This document shows, piece by piece, positions 26,054-35,402 of a DNA stretch of 64,000 bases. The notes under the pieces are model-generated. The model searched no databases. It saw only the letters and a list, made by a program, of their open reading frames with translations, and had not been told where the DNA came from. The DNA lies in IMG/VR virus record IMGVR_UViG_3300017951_000010, positions 1 through 64,000 of that record, one strand, 5' to 3'. The number at the start of each line of letters is the position of its first letter. Within the stretch, counting starts at the first letter, position 1. The DNA is from a virus. The position numbers were made by a program, and so were the translations under genes.

Positions 26054-26061
26054 CATAAATA
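26054..26061 (+). promoter_or_regulatory. late promoter CATAAATA
   Basis: The predicted start is 26067, exactly the ATG of the next gene. Confidence 0.7.
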
Positions 26062-26066
26062 TCCAT

Positions 26067-27461
26067 ATGCCAAGCATCAATAATTTTTTACAGGGCTTCC
26101 AAGACAACCTTCCCGGAATGAAGGACTACAGGCACGCATCAAGATTGTACATTGATAACAATCATAAATTGATGCCGAAGCAAAAGTTCCTGTTCCACGT
26201 GGTTTTCGACACAGATGAGAGCCTGTTTGCGACAGCATTCAGCCAGAGTGAAAAGTTTGAACTCAACATGCTGGTAAAGGCCTGTGACCTACCAAAGTTC
26301 GACATGAGCGTGGAGGAGAAAACGCAGTACAACAAGAAGATGTACCTGGCAACGAGGATAGCGTACGAACCTGTGAACATCACGTTCCATGACGACCATG
26401 CAGACACAGTCAATGCATTTTGGAAAAAATATTATGAGTACCACATAGCAGACTCTGTGTCAATGAATTCAGATCTGAGCATCGATGCGACCAAAGACGA
26501 TTATTATCTATATGGAAGTGCCAGAAGGACAAACAAATTTGGTATGGATACTCCGGCTCAAAGGAAAAAACCTTACCTGAGGGGCATTGAGATTTTTGTG
26601 TTACACAAACAACGTTTCACATCAATGTCGTTGGTCAATCCAAAGATAGGCTCATTCAGTCACGACAATCTGGATGCCGCTGACGGACAGGGTGTTTTAG
26701 CAAACACTATGCAAATACTTTATGAAACAGTCATATACCAGACAGGCACTATAGGTAAAGGAGAAATTCCAGGATTCGCGACCATACACTATGACAAGGA
26801 ACCGTCACCTTTGACAGTGTTAGGCGGAGGTACAAACAGTATTTTTGGTCCTGGAGGTATCGTGGACGGTGTTGGATCTGTAATCAGAAATGTAAGTGAA
26901 GGAAATGTGCTTGGAGCAATTCTCACAGCATCAAACACATATAGAAACGCCAAAAAAATTAAAAAGAAAGATGCAAAAGAGGAACTAAAAGGGCTGGCCA
27001 AGAAAGGAGTGCTGGAGGTTGGAAAACAGGCAGGCACTATAACGAATCCTGTAGGCAGATTCGCAGTGGGCACTGCGGCCGCGGCGGCGACTGTTGCACT
27101 AGTGGCCTCAGCAAAAGGAACCACAGACAACACAAACAACAGCAACAACAGTGTGGTGACTACGCCAACATTAGACACAGTTAACTTCTTGACAGCGGAC
27201 GAGGCCTTTAACCTAATTTCGAACAACCAAGAAGTTAAAGATGAAATCGCCGCAAGTATATACTTCAAAGACATAGGATCTCGAAAAGACTTATCTGTGG
27301 CAGAATCGGATCTGGAATACGCCGGCAGTTCAAACACCGTCAAGACAGTGTATGAAAACAAGGCAATCACAGACGTAAGAAAGTTAGTGACCGAAGGATA
27401 CATAAAAATTGAAAGATCATCACAAGACGTAGAGATCGCAGTCGAGAAAGCAGGATTATAA
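26067..27461 (+). CDS. tail-tube-like protein (tube initiator candidate)
   Basis: The 464-residue protein has a long N-terminal domain with KFLFHVVFDTDESLF, FELNMLVKACDLPKFDMSVEE, NKKMYLATRIAYEPVNITFHDDHAD, which follow the order of the gp19 fold (in gp19: K-x-x-x-D-I-x-R-P-N-L, then Y-x-x-x-W-E-P-I-T-I-x-L-x-D-D). In T4, gp54 is a tube-like protein that starts tube growth from the baseplate and is a plausible counterpart. The C-terminal third has an Ala/Val-rich helix (FAVGTAAAAATVALVASA) and an Asn/Ser linker. A GTG at 26049 is possible, but the late promoter sits between it and the ATG at 26067. Confidence 0.65.
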   Translation: MPSINNFLQGFQDNLPGMKDYRHASRLYIDNNHKLMPKQKFLFHVVFDTDESLFATAFSQSEKFELNMLVKACDLPKFDMSVEEKTQYNKKMYLATRIAYEPVNITFHDDHADTVNAFWKKYYEYHIADSVSMNSDLSIDATKDDYYLYGSARRTNKFGMDTPAQRKKPYLRGIEIFVLHKQRFTSMSLVNPKIGSFSHDNLDAADGQGVLANTMQILYETVIYQTGTIGKGEIPGFATIHYDKEPSPLTVLGGGTNSIFGPGGIVDGVGSVIRNVSEGNVLGAILTASNTYRNAKKIKKKDAKEELKGLAKKGVLEVGKQAGTITNPVGRFAVGTAAAAATVALVASAKGTTDNTNNSNNSVVTTPTLDTVNFLTADEAFNLISNNQEVKDEIAASIYFKDIGSRKDLSVAESDLEYAGSSNTVKTVYENKAITDVRKLVTEGYIKIERSSQDVEIAVEKAGL

Positions 27462-27838
27462 TGGCAGAATTTTACACAAACTTACCGCCAAAACAACAAA
27501 ACGAGTTAGACAAAACAATCGAAAAACTAACGACAACAAACTACCAAACAGAGTACCAGTTCAACGTTGGTGAGTACGACAGCACTGTGGCCTTCTTCGT
27601 TAAGAGAGGTTTCACAAGAACTTCAGCAGAGTCAACAGCATACGTGATATTATCACAGGCAAAGATTGATAGTGTAAAACCTCAGGAAATTTTAGACAAA
27701 TTGACCTACGCCTCACCTGCAAAGCTCAGTGAACTTATCACAATAATTTTAAATGCCAACAGGTACAAATCCAGTAGGCTGGGAGTAAGACAGACCCTCA
27801 ACACAACAGGAACAGTATCTAGAAATATAATAGATTAA
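27461..27838 (+). CDS. conserved virion-region protein
   Basis: This 125-residue protein starts at TAATG overlapping the previous stop and ends in the same way against gp4, so all three are probably translated together. It has an acidic helical middle (FVKRGFTRTSAESTAYVILSQA) and YASPAKLSELITIILNANRYKSSRLGVR, which I associate with proteins next to gp4 in marine T4-like phages. No function is known; a head or tail assembly role is likely from position. Confidence 0.6.
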   Translation: MAEFYTNLPPKQQNELDKTIEKLTTTNYQTEYQFNVGEYDSTVAFFVKRGFTRTSAESTAYVILSQAKIDSVKPQEILDKLTYASPAKLSELITIILNANRYKSSRLGVRQTLNTTGTVSRNIID

Positions 27839-28278
27839 TGATTCCTAGATTCGCAAATGGAAAGTTCTCACCTAAGAACGGTGAAAAATATGTTGGCATC
27901 AAGACTCCAACATATAGAAGCAGTTGGGAACACGCTTTCATGCGCCTATGCGATGAACATCCAAATGTTTATCAATGGGCATCAGAGTCAATCAAGATTC
28001 CTTACAGGCATCCATTCACAGGCAAGTACACAGTTTACGTGCCCGACTTCTTTGTCGTGTACATTGACAAGACGGGAAAGAAACACGCCGAGATGATAGA
28101 AGTAAAACCAATGTCGCAAACAAACATGGAATCGGCAGGACGGAGCATGGGTAAAAAGAAACAAGTCGTGATTAATCAGGCCAAATGGGAGGCCGCGTCG
28201 GCGTATGCAAAGCAGAGAAGAATAGGTTTCAGAGTGGTGTCAGAAGAGCAGTTGTTCCATCAAGGCAAACGTAAGTAA
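27838..28278 (+). CDS. 4: head completion nuclease-like protein gp4
   Basis: The 146-residue protein matches T4 gp4 (also called gp50), required to finish heads before tail joining. It shows a PD-(D/E)xK nuclease layout: E31 in SSWEHAFMRLCDEHP, PD at 69-70 (VYVPDFFVVY) and E88-x-K90 (MIEVKP). GKYVGIKTPTYRSSWE is typical of the N-terminus. The fold suggests trimming of DNA at the portal. It begins on the last base of the preceding stop codon. Confidence 0.85.
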   Translation: MIPRFANGKFSPKNGEKYVGIKTPTYRSSWEHAFMRLCDEHPNVYQWASESIKIPYRHPFTGKYTVYVPDFFVVYIDKTGKKHAEMIEVKPMSQTNMESAGRSMGKKKQVVINQAKWEAASAYAKQRRIGFRVVSEEQLFHQGKRK

Positions 28279-28281
28279 ATA
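28274..28281 (+). promoter_or_regulatory. late promoter AGTAAATA
   Basis: The predicted start is 28287, the A of the gp16 start codon (leader 0). Confidence 0.6.
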
Positions 28282-28286
28282 TACAC

Positions 28287-28811
28287 ATGACAAAAAAACT
28301 AGAAGATATTCTTAATTTACCAAACGTCAAAGAAGCATTCAAGGAAGTTGATAAAAAAGAAAAACACAGAGCATTAAATGAAACTAACGGTTCGTCCGCA
28401 AACAAAAATTTAGATCCACAAACAAAAGCAAATCTGGAAAAAAGTTATAAAGAGTTTGACAAAGTTGCGGCCGCACTGCCACAGGTCAAAGGACTTGGAG
28501 AATTAAGTGATCTGGAACTAGACAAACTGGCCATAGAGGCAGAAGAAAGTTATAAGAATCTTATGGATTTGGGGATGAATGTGGACTCACGTTATTCAGG
28601 CCGAATCTTTGAAGTTGCCAGCACTATGCTTAGAAACGCCATAGATGCAAAAAGTGGTAAAATTGACAAAAAACTCAAAATGATTGAACTACAACTTAAA
28701 AAGCAAAAACTAGATCAAAACGACAAAGACGGTACAGCAGTGGAAGAATCAGAGGGTTTTGTCATATCTGATCGAAACGAATTGATGAAGAAACTGCTGA
28801 AAAAAGACTAA
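28287..28811 (+). CDS. 16: terminase small subunit gp16
   Basis: This 174-residue protein recognises DNA and stimulates the packaging motor. It is mainly helical, with the T4 gp16-like core DLELDKLAIEAEESYKNLMDLGMN followed by SGRIFEVASTMLRNAIDAKSG and DKKLKMIELQLKKQK, matching the central oligomerisation helices. T4 gp16 is 164 residues. It sits three genes before the large subunit, not directly next to it as in T4. The predicted mRNA is leaderless. Confidence 0.8.
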   Translation: MTKKLEDILNLPNVKEAFKEVDKKEKHRALNETNGSSANKNLDPQTKANLEKSYKEFDKVAAALPQVKGLGELSDLELDKLAIEAEESYKNLMDLGMNVDSRYSGRIFEVASTMLRNAIDAKSGKIDKKLKMIELQLKKQKLDQNDKDGTAVEESEGFVISDRNELMKKLLKKD

Positions 28812-28814
28812 ATA
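28807..28814 (+). promoter_or_regulatory. late promoter ACTAAATA
   Basis: The predicted start near 28820 is one base before the ATG at 28821. It supports that ATG over an in-frame TTG at 28815. Confidence 0.5.
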
Positions 28815-28820
28815 TTGCAT

Positions 28821-29417
28821 ATGAGCACATTCTCACAATACCTTACGGAATCAACAAAGTCATATGACTATAAAATAAAGGTTGCGGGCGCACTGCCAGA
28901 AGGTTTCGCTAACAAGATGGAAACTGCACTTCAAAAATTTGACGTTGCTAACATGTCATCAGGGAAGAAAACACCTATAATGACTGTGCCTCTTGATTTC
29001 CCACAACTGAGCAACGAAGAAGTTACTATCTTTGATGTGACTACAAACTATCCAGTATCAGTAAGAGAATTAAAAGAATATTTAGGGGTGTATATGAACT
29101 TGCCACAGACACACATCGTTGTCAGGAAACCAGGCGAGCCAACAGAGGAATACCAAGATAACATGCAGGTAGCAAAAAATTCAGAATACAAAAATAAATT
29201 ATTGGATTTAGAATACACAGATTCGGCTAAAATTAATGCAGAAGACTTCCATTCAGCCAAGGCCAACATGAGCCTACTAAAAGAATTACTTAAAGACAGA
29301 GAAGAGAACAAAGACCAACCAAAAGAAAAAGCAAACATTCAAAGCAACGAAGAGCAGGGTACTCCCAGTCCGCTTTCTAAATCAACAAATCCACACCCAG
29401 ATCCAAAGAGGAAATAA
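28821..29417 (+). CDS. conserved virion-region protein
   Basis: The 198-residue protein starts MSTFSQYLTES, a type of start common in T4-like accessory proteins. The body has KIKVAGALPEGFANKMETALQKFDV, IMTVPLDFPQL and FDVTTNYPVSVRELKEYLG, followed by an acidic, Lys-rich disordered tail with Pro and Asn. Similar proteins occur between gp16 and gp17 in marine relatives. Its function is unknown; particle or prohead-core association is possible. Confidence 0.6.
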   Translation: MSTFSQYLTESTKSYDYKIKVAGALPEGFANKMETALQKFDVANMSSGKKTPIMTVPLDFPQLSNEEVTIFDVTTNYPVSVRELKEYLGVYMNLPQTHIVVRKPGEPTEEYQDNMQVAKNSEYKNKLLDLEYTDSAKINAEDFHSAKANMSLLKELLKDREENKDQPKEKANIQSNEEQGTPSPLSKSTNPHPDPKRK

Positions 29418-29420
29418 GTT

Positions 29421-30239
29421 ATGGAAATGATCGACGTATTAAAGAAGTTACAAGAAATCGCAGAGACCAAACCAGAATTAGTTAAAGATGCTGTGGAGAA
29501 CGTGGAGAAAACAAATCCCAAAGTTGACGAAAGCAGAATGAAAGACTACCTACATGATGAGGCCGAAAAACTTTCAAGAAAAGAATTTTTAGAAAAGCAC
29601 GGAAGTAGCCTAGCAGGTTTCTACGATGCAATAAATGGTGACCCAGAAGACAATGAAAAGCCAATGGAAGGCAAAAAAGAAATGAAGAAAGAAACAGTTA
29701 AAGAAGCAATACAAATTTCAACAGACACGCCAGAAGAAGCAGGCATGATGATGCAGATTCTTAAACTTGCAGGTGTTAAACCAGTTGACGCTAAAATGAT
29801 CGGTGCGCAGGACGACGAGCCAGAGCATGACCATGACGACGCAACAGGTTCGATGGACATGGCCAGAATGAGAGACATCGTAAAGAAACCAGAGGATGAA
29901 AAAGCAGAAGAAACATTTGCCAACGCACCTGATGGTTACAAAGGTGAGCCAGAAACTCATGACGTTGACACTCTTGTAAATGTACACTCAGGTGGACTGA
30001 ACAGACAGAAATCTCAACACAGAAAAGAGTATCCGGGTGACAACCCAATGGCAGTTGCCAAGGAAGACCAGATCACAGAACAGGATCTAGCAAACAGCCT
30101 GAGAGAACAATACCAAAATTTCAAGAAGGCTTACCAAGAAGCCGCCAAACCTGATTTCCTTGACATGGACAAAGATGGTGACAAGAAAGAGCCAATGAAG
30201 AAGGCCGTCAAGGACAAAGAGGCTAAAGAGAAAAAATAA
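29421..30239 (+). CDS. acidic virion-region protein
   Basis: The 272-residue protein is highly charged and mostly disordered. It starts with MEMIDVLKKLQEIAETKPE, has a helical block around YLHDEAEKLSRKEFLEKHGS, then ISTDTPEEAGMMMQILKLAGV (about residues 97-117), a His/Asp cluster (EPEHDHDDATG) and a Lys-rich end (MDKDGDKKEPMKK). The D-M-D-K-D-G-D segment resembles a Ca-binding loop. The composition suits a prohead core or internal head protein. It starts 4 bases after the preceding stop. Confidence 0.55.
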   Translation: MEMIDVLKKLQEIAETKPELVKDAVENVEKTNPKVDESRMKDYLHDEAEKLSRKEFLEKHGSSLAGFYDAINGDPEDNEKPMEGKKEMKKETVKEAIQISTDTPEEAGMMMQILKLAGVKPVDAKMIGAQDDEPEHDHDDATGSMDMARMRDIVKKPEDEKAEETFANAPDGYKGEPETHDVDTLVNVHSGGLNRQKSQHRKEYPGDNPMAVAKEDQITEQDLANSLREQYQNFKKAYQEAAKPDFLDMDKDGDKKEPMKKAVKDKEAKEKK

Positions 30240-30265
30240 GTTAGTTTTCTACCACACTCTACGAC

Positions 30266-30273
30266 ATTAAATA
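30266..30273 (+). promoter_or_regulatory. late promoter ATTAAATA for terminase
   Basis: The predicted start near 30279 gives a 2-nt leader to the ATG at 30281. Confidence 0.55.
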
Positions 30274-30280
30274 CTACGTT

Positions 30281-31873
30281 ATGGCATACGTAAGTTTAGA
30301 TTCAGACCAAATTAAGAAGGCCAATAAAAGGCACAAATACTCAAAGGAACAAGTAGAACAACTTGAGAAGTGCATGGACGAGAAGACAGGCCCTTTGTAT
30401 TTCATGAAACAGTTCATGAAGATCCAGCATCCTACCAAAGGCGAAATGCCTTTTGAACCTTATCCGTACCAGGAGAGATTGATCGAAGCATACAATTCAC
30501 ATAGATTCAGTATTTCGATGTTGCCCAGACAGACAGGCAAGACAACCTGTGCCTCGGGCTATCTTATATGGTACGCCATGTTCAAGCCAGATTCACAGAT
30601 ACTAATTGCCGCACACAAATACGCAGGAGCATCAGACATCATGTCTAGGGTGCGTTATGCATATGAGATGTTGCCGGCTTGGATCAAAGCCGGAGTCAAC
30701 CAATACAACAGGAACTCGATAGAGTTCGACAACGGATCAAAGATAATGGCAACCACAACAACAGAGAACACAGGACGGGGTATGTCCTTGACAATGATCT
30801 ATTGTGATGAGTTCGCGTTCGTGCAACCACCCGAGAAAGCCAAAGAGTTTTGGACTTCACTGTCGCCAACTTTGAGTACAGGTGGTAAGTGCATGATCAC
30901 AAGCACTCCCAACTCAGACGAAGACCAGTTCGCCATGATATGGAAAGAGGCCAACAAACGATTTGATGAATATGGAAACGACAAGATAGTGGGCACCAAC
31001 GGCTTCTATGCCATGAAGGCGCACTGGAACGAACACCCAGACAGAGACGAGGCATGGGCAGAAGCAGAAAGAGCCAGGATCGGTGAAGAAAGATTTAGAC
31101 GGGAACACGAATGTGAGTTCTTGATTTTTGACGAGACATTAATCAACAGTATAACTTTGGCCGACATGGAGGGCATGCCACCAGTGGAGACCACGGGGCA
31201 AGTGCGTTGGTTCAAAAGGCCAACTCCGGGACACACCTACATGGTTTCCTTAGACCCTAGCATGGGGACGGGTGGAGACTTTGCCGCTATACAGGTGTTC
31301 GAACTGCCCACATTTGAGCAAGTGGGAGAATGGCAACACAACACCACTCCCATGAATCAACAAGTTAGGATTTTACAGGGCATCAACAAGCACATACACG
31401 ACACAATTTTAGAAAAGGACTCCACAGCAACTCCACAAATATTTTATTCAATGGAAAACAACACCATAGGTGAAGCCGCGCTCATGAGAGTTATGGACAT
31501 AGGTGAAGAAAACATACAAGGAATGTTCTTATCTGAACCAATTAGAAAAGGACACAGGAGGAAATTTAGAAGAGGATTCAACACAACTGCAAAGTTTAAA
31601 ATAGACGCTTGTACAAAATTCAAAGAGCTCATTGAGAGTGGAAAGATGAAAATAAACTCACAACTGCTTGTATCCGAACTAAAGGATTTCGTTGCAAGTG
31701 GATTGAGTTACAAGGCCAAACCCGGACAGCACGACGACCTAGTGAGTGCCTGCCTTTTAATGACACGTATGATGAAGGTTTTGGCAGATTTTGATCCAAA
31801 AATATTTGAAAAATGGACTGACAGGACCAGTGAGATCACACCAATGCCAATATTTGGATCGTTCACAGGATAA
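30281..31873 (+). CDS. 17: terminase large subunit gp17
   Basis: This is the motor ATPase and headful nuclease. The ATPase half has YPYQERLIEAYNSHRFSISM before the Walker A PRQTGKTT (residues 82-89), Walker B MIYCDE (172-177) and a coupling motif around MITSTPN (205-211). The nuclease half has MVSLDPSMGTGGD with D325, FYSMENNTIGEAAL with the second acidic residue, and GQHDDLVSACLLM with the third. At 530 residues it is close to other marine gp17 proteins (T4 is 610). Confidence 0.95.
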   Translation: MAYVSLDSDQIKKANKRHKYSKEQVEQLEKCMDEKTGPLYFMKQFMKIQHPTKGEMPFEPYPYQERLIEAYNSHRFSISMLPRQTGKTTCASGYLIWYAMFKPDSQILIAAHKYAGASDIMSRVRYAYEMLPAWIKAGVNQYNRNSIEFDNGSKIMATTTTENTGRGMSLTMIYCDEFAFVQPPEKAKEFWTSLSPTLSTGGKCMITSTPNSDEDQFAMIWKEANKRFDEYGNDKIVGTNGFYAMKAHWNEHPDRDEAWAEAERARIGEERFRREHECEFLIFDETLINSITLADMEGMPPVETTGQVRWFKRPTPGHTYMVSLDPSMGTGGDFAAIQVFELPTFEQVGEWQHNTTPMNQQVRILQGINKHIHDTILEKDSTATPQIFYSMENNTIGEAALMRVMDIGEENIQGMFLSEPIRKGHRRKFRRGFNTTAKFKIDACTKFKELIESGKMKINSQLLVSELKDFVASGLSYKAKPGQHDDLVSACLLMTRMMKVLADFDPKIFEKWTDRTSEITPMPIFGSFTG

Positions 31874-31879
31874 TAAATA
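31872..31879 (+). promoter_or_regulatory. late promoter AATAAATA
   Basis: It overlaps the gp17 stop. The predicted start near 31885 is one base before the ATG at 31886. Confidence 0.65.
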
Positions 31880-31885
31880 CGCTAT

Positions 31886-34315
31886 ATGAATCCAAAAAAC
31901 TCAGTAGACCTATTCAACAAGATTAGATCACAGTTCACTAATGTCCGTTTGGGCGACGGAAATGGCGCGGCAACGGCTGATCCAAAAACCGCTGTATTTT
32001 TTGAGTTTGAATTCCAGGAGGATGCGGACACTTTTGGTTCAGTAAGCATCAGTCTAGCAGATGGTGAGAACATGAAAGTTTACTATAACAGAGATCTTGT
32101 CAACAAAATTGACGAAGATAGCAGGGACGAATGGTACGCATTTCTCAAGGAACTAAAGGACTACGCAGTAGAGCACCAACTAGGGTTTGACGTTAGAGAT
32201 ATCACGAAATCGAACCTAACGAAGCAGGATTATCAAAATCTTGCAGATACGAACAAAACGGTAAATACTGACGAGATGTCAGAAGAACTAGCAAGAATCA
32301 CTAAACTAGCGGGTGTGAACGAAGGCCTCACAGGCACAGCAAAACGTTCATACGAGAACCTAGACAAGACAAAATTAATAATCAGACACAAAGGCAAGGT
32401 TGACGAGACTGTGCCAGGTGCGAGATCAAGACAGATACAATCACTGTACATCGAGAACGAGGACGGTGAGAGGTTCAAGTACCCACTGACACACCTAGCA
32501 GGTGCGAGGGCGATGATGAGACACGTGGCCAACGGTGGAAGACCACACGACGAGTTCGGTGAACACATCATACAGACTTCAGAAGACATAGCGAAACTAC
32601 AATCTTTTTCAAGATACGTTTCGAACAAGGATCAACTGAACGACAACGCAGGTGACATTATCGAAAACACGAAACTACAATTAGAGAATTTAAGAGAGTA
32701 CATGAGAAATTTGTCAAAACAAGGTCACTATGAATCAAGTTGCAAGAGCTACAAGAAAGCAGAAGACCAAGTATTAGATGACGAGACCGTAAACAAACTG
32801 AGAGAGAAGTTCACAATGACCAACCTAGACAAGAGAGTGGAAGACGCTTTCCCACTTATCAACAAAGTAATGGCAGAATTAGAAAACGCAGGCAAAGAAG
32901 AACAAGTGAACGAACTTGACCCAGGCGAGGCACCAAAAGTCAAAGACACACAGCCGACAGTGCTAGGCAAAGATGTTGAGCCAATCGACGCACCGGTGCA
33001 ACCACCAGTTGACCATGGCGCGATAGTGCAATCATTCCTCACAGATCCAGACAGCAAGATGATCCTAAGGAAGGACGCGGCGGCTGACAAGATGCTGAGG
33101 AACACAAAATTCACGAACAAGAACACGATGCTGAGCTCGATACTGGGCGACATCGCCAGCAGGATGCTGACCAAGTCAGGCGAGGAAGACAGGGTGGCCA
33201 ACTTCGCTTCAAGGGTTGCGGATGAGATGGAACAGGAGAACAGTGCAAACTTCAAGCCAACTCCGGACTACATGAAGAACAAAAAGATAGCAATACAACT
33301 CGCAAAGAGATACATCGACGACTACAAGAAGATGGAGAAAGATCCAGAATACGAAAAACAGGTTAGGATGGAACCAGGTGAATTCAATCCCAAGAAAGAT
33401 CTAAAAGGCAAGGCAAAAGAAACTGAAGCGTTTGAGTCATGGGCCGAAAACATAACAGAACAGAAACCCTACGTGTCAATGTACAGAGACGACAACGGCA
33501 AGATGGTGTATGACGTACTGGACAAAGACGGCAAGTCAGCGTTCAAATCATCCGACGAAGAACTTTCAACCAACTTCCTACGTAAGAACTACGACGAGTT
33601 GATGGGTAGAATGGCCGTGACGAAAGCAGACAAAAATTTAAACAATCCTGCATACCAAAAAATGAAGGCGGGAGATGACAGATACGCAGACAAGACCGAG
33701 GGCATGGGCGACAAAATAGCAGACATGGCACAGAGCATGAGCAAAGATGAATTCATGAGTAAAGCAGACGAACTAGGACTCACACCAGAAGAAGCCGCGG
33801 AACACTACGAGAAGATGCAGGGCGGTGCACACGCAGGTAAATTTGAAGGTAATCAATTCGCACAGGCAGTACAGAAAGCCAAAGCGGCGGGCATGAAGGC
33901 GGGAGACAAGTTCAAAGTTGGTGACCAAGAGTACACACTGAAAGATGCTATAGAGTTAGCAGGCCTACAGTTGGAAGAATTCTTCTCAGAAGAAGAAAGC
34001 GACGATTGGACAAAACTTATGAACGCAGTTGCTGAAAGATATGGCAAAGAGAAAGCAAGAGTGATCCACGATTATGCCCAATTAGGCACTGACAGCGGAC
34101 CGGAACTAATGAAAGACCATGGCTTGACACCCGGAGACGGTATGGAGGAGAATCAGCGGGAATGGTTCAAGAAGTTTCCATGGTTGGAAAAATTAGATAA
34201 GACATCATGGATGGACCGTCTTATCAACATCGCTGGCGAAGGGCCGGACTATGGAACTCCAGTCTCAGAAGATCCCGAGTTGGCTCGTATCAAAAACCTA
34301 GCATTTTACCAATAA
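31886..34315 (+). CDS. large virion structural protein
   Basis: The 809-residue protein follows gp17, where marine T4-like phages often have a long virion protein. The N-terminal 120 residues look folded (VFFEFEFQEDADTFGSVSIS, MKVYYNRDLVNKI). After that come charged helices and linkers. The short pattern E-x-x-A-R-I-x-K/N-L-A occurs near residue 135 (EELARITKLAGVNE) and at the extreme C-terminus (PELARIKNLAFY). The region LEEFFSEEESDDWTKLMNAVAERYGKEKA resembles an internal-head or core helix. Enzyme motifs are absent. Confidence 0.6.
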   Translation: MNPKNSVDLFNKIRSQFTNVRLGDGNGAATADPKTAVFFEFEFQEDADTFGSVSISLADGENMKVYYNRDLVNKIDEDSRDEWYAFLKELKDYAVEHQLGFDVRDITKSNLTKQDYQNLADTNKTVNTDEMSEELARITKLAGVNEGLTGTAKRSYENLDKTKLIIRHKGKVDETVPGARSRQIQSLYIENEDGERFKYPLTHLAGARAMMRHVANGGRPHDEFGEHIIQTSEDIAKLQSFSRYVSNKDQLNDNAGDIIENTKLQLENLREYMRNLSKQGHYESSCKSYKKAEDQVLDDETVNKLREKFTMTNLDKRVEDAFPLINKVMAELENAGKEEQVNELDPGEAPKVKDTQPTVLGKDVEPIDAPVQPPVDHGAIVQSFLTDPDSKMILRKDAAADKMLRNTKFTNKNTMLSSILGDIASRMLTKSGEEDRVANFASRVADEMEQENSANFKPTPDYMKNKKIAIQLAKRYIDDYKKMEKDPEYEKQVRMEPGEFNPKKDLKGKAKETEAFESWAENITEQKPYVSMYRDDNGKMVYDVLDKDGKSAFKSSDEELSTNFLRKNYDELMGRMAVTKADKNLNNPAYQKMKAGDDRYADKTEGMGDKIADMAQSMSKDEFMSKADELGLTPEEAAEHYEKMQGGAHAGKFEGNQFAQAVQKAKAAGMKAGDKFKVGDQEYTLKDAIELAGLQLEEFFSEEESDDWTKLMNAVAERYGKEKARVIHDYAQLGTDSGPELMKDHGLTPGDGMEENQREWFKKFPWLEKLDKTSWMDRLINIAGEGPDYGTPVSEDPELARIKNLAFYQ

Positions 34316-34330
34316 TAGTAGTAGACTTTA

Positions 34331-34338
34331 GATAAATA
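34331..34338 (+). promoter_or_regulatory. late-type promoter GATAAATA for gp32
   Basis: The predicted start near 34344 coincides with the 5' base of a stem-loop that opens the gp32 leader. Confidence 0.5.
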
Positions 34339-34343
34339 TAGTT

Positions 34344-34415
34344 GTATATTACGCTATATGTCTAATATACATTTAGGCACAAACAAACATAGGCACAATA
34401 AAGGAGGCTTACATT
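34344..34415 (+). promoter_or_regulatory. gp32 leader: stem-loop plus AGGCACAA repeats (candidate operator)
   Basis: A perfect 8-bp stem (GTATATTA 34344-34351 with TAATATAC 34363-34370) begins at the predicted 5' end. An A/C-rich unpaired stretch follows with two AGGCACAA copies (34375-34382 and 34391-34398), then AAAGGAGG and the ATG at 34416. T4 gp32 represses its own mRNA through a 5' folded element and an unstructured repeat region near the ribosome site; this leader has the same order of parts. Confidence 0.5.
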
Positions 34416-35390
34416 ATGGCATCATTGGCTGAAATAAGAGCGAAGTTAAAATCTCAAGAAGTGAATCGCTCCACTTCATCAGGCGGAGACAACGCCATCT
34501 ACCCACACTGGAACATATCGGAAGGTTCTGAGGCAGTCGTTAGATTTTTACCAGATAAGGATACGAATAACACATTTTTCTGGACCGAAAGGAACATGAT
34601 CAAGTTACCGTTCGCAGGTATCAAAGGTCAGACTGATTCAAGACCGGTGACAGTGCAAGTACCATGCATGGAGATGTATGGGAAGACTTGTCCAGTGCTC
34701 ACAGAGGTGAGACCGTGGTTCAAAGACAAGAGCATGGAAGACATGGGCAGAAAATACTGGAAGAAGAAGAGTTACATCTTCCAGGGATTTGTCACAACGA
34801 ATCCACTAGCGGAAGACTCAACACCTGAGAATCCAATCAGAAGATTTATTATTGGACCTCAGATCTTCAACATAATCAGAAGTGCATTGATGGATCCAGA
34901 GATGGAAGAAATGCCAACTGACTACGTGAAGGGCGTGGACTTCAGAATAACTAAAACCACAAAGGGTGGTTATGCTGACTACTCAACTTCAAAATGGTCG
35001 AGAAGAGAAAGAGCGTTGGACGAGGCGGAGAGAGCCGCGATCGACACACATGGGTTACACAACCTAGGTGACTTCAGACCAAAAGAGCCAACCGAGGCAG
35101 AGGTGAAAATAATCAAGGAATTATTTGAGAAATCTGTTGAAGGTGAGGCTTATGATCTTGAACAGTACGGACAGTACTTCAGACCTGCAGGGATGGCCTA
35201 CAATGCACCGCAAACACCAAAAGCGGAAGCACCAGCGGCTACAACAGCACCAGCGTCTGAACCTGCACCAGCACCAGTGACGGAATCTGCACCAGCACCA
35301 CAACCAGCGGCGACTACGGCTCCTGCAGGCGACAGTGCCAAGAGGGCAGAGGACATACTGAAACTGATCAGATCAAGACAAGCAAAATAA
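34416..35390 (+). CDS. 32: single-stranded DNA-binding protein gp32
   Basis: This 324-residue protein coats ssDNA during replication and recombination. It has the N-terminal cooperative segment (MASLAEIRAKLKSQEVNRS), then the core with YPHWNISEGSEAVVRFLPD, FFWTERNMIKLPF, PCMEMYGKTCPV, GRKYWKKKSYIFQGFV and FIIGPQIFNII. The region VPCMEMYGKTC may hold part of a zinc site. The C-terminal tail, from about 265, is an Ala/Pro/Thr repeat, less acidic than in T4, ending AEDILKLIRSRQAK. The ribosome site AAAGGAGG is one of the strongest in the window. Confidence 0.93.
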   Translation: MASLAEIRAKLKSQEVNRSTSSGGDNAIYPHWNISEGSEAVVRFLPDKDTNNTFFWTERNMIKLPFAGIKGQTDSRPVTVQVPCMEMYGKTCPVLTEVRPWFKDKSMEDMGRKYWKKKSYIFQGFVTTNPLAEDSTPENPIRRFIIGPQIFNIIRSALMDPEMEEMPTDYVKGVDFRITKTTKGGYADYSTSKWSRRERALDEAERAAIDTHGLHNLGDFRPKEPTEAEVKIIKELFEKSVEGEAYDLEQYGQYFRPAGMAYNAPQTPKAEAPAATTAPASEPAPAPVTESAPAPQPAATTAPAGDSAKRAEDILKLIRSRQAK

Positions 35391-35402
35391 TCTGACATTT
35401 AC

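Noticed and set aside
26049-26066. GTG start adding six residues to the tube-like protein
   Set aside because: The late promoter box overlaps these codons and the predicted transcript starts at the ATG at 26067.
27838-28278. Homing endonuclease for the PD-(D/E)xK protein
   Set aside because: Position, length and N-terminal sequence fit head completion protein gp4, and there is no intron or free-standing insertion context.
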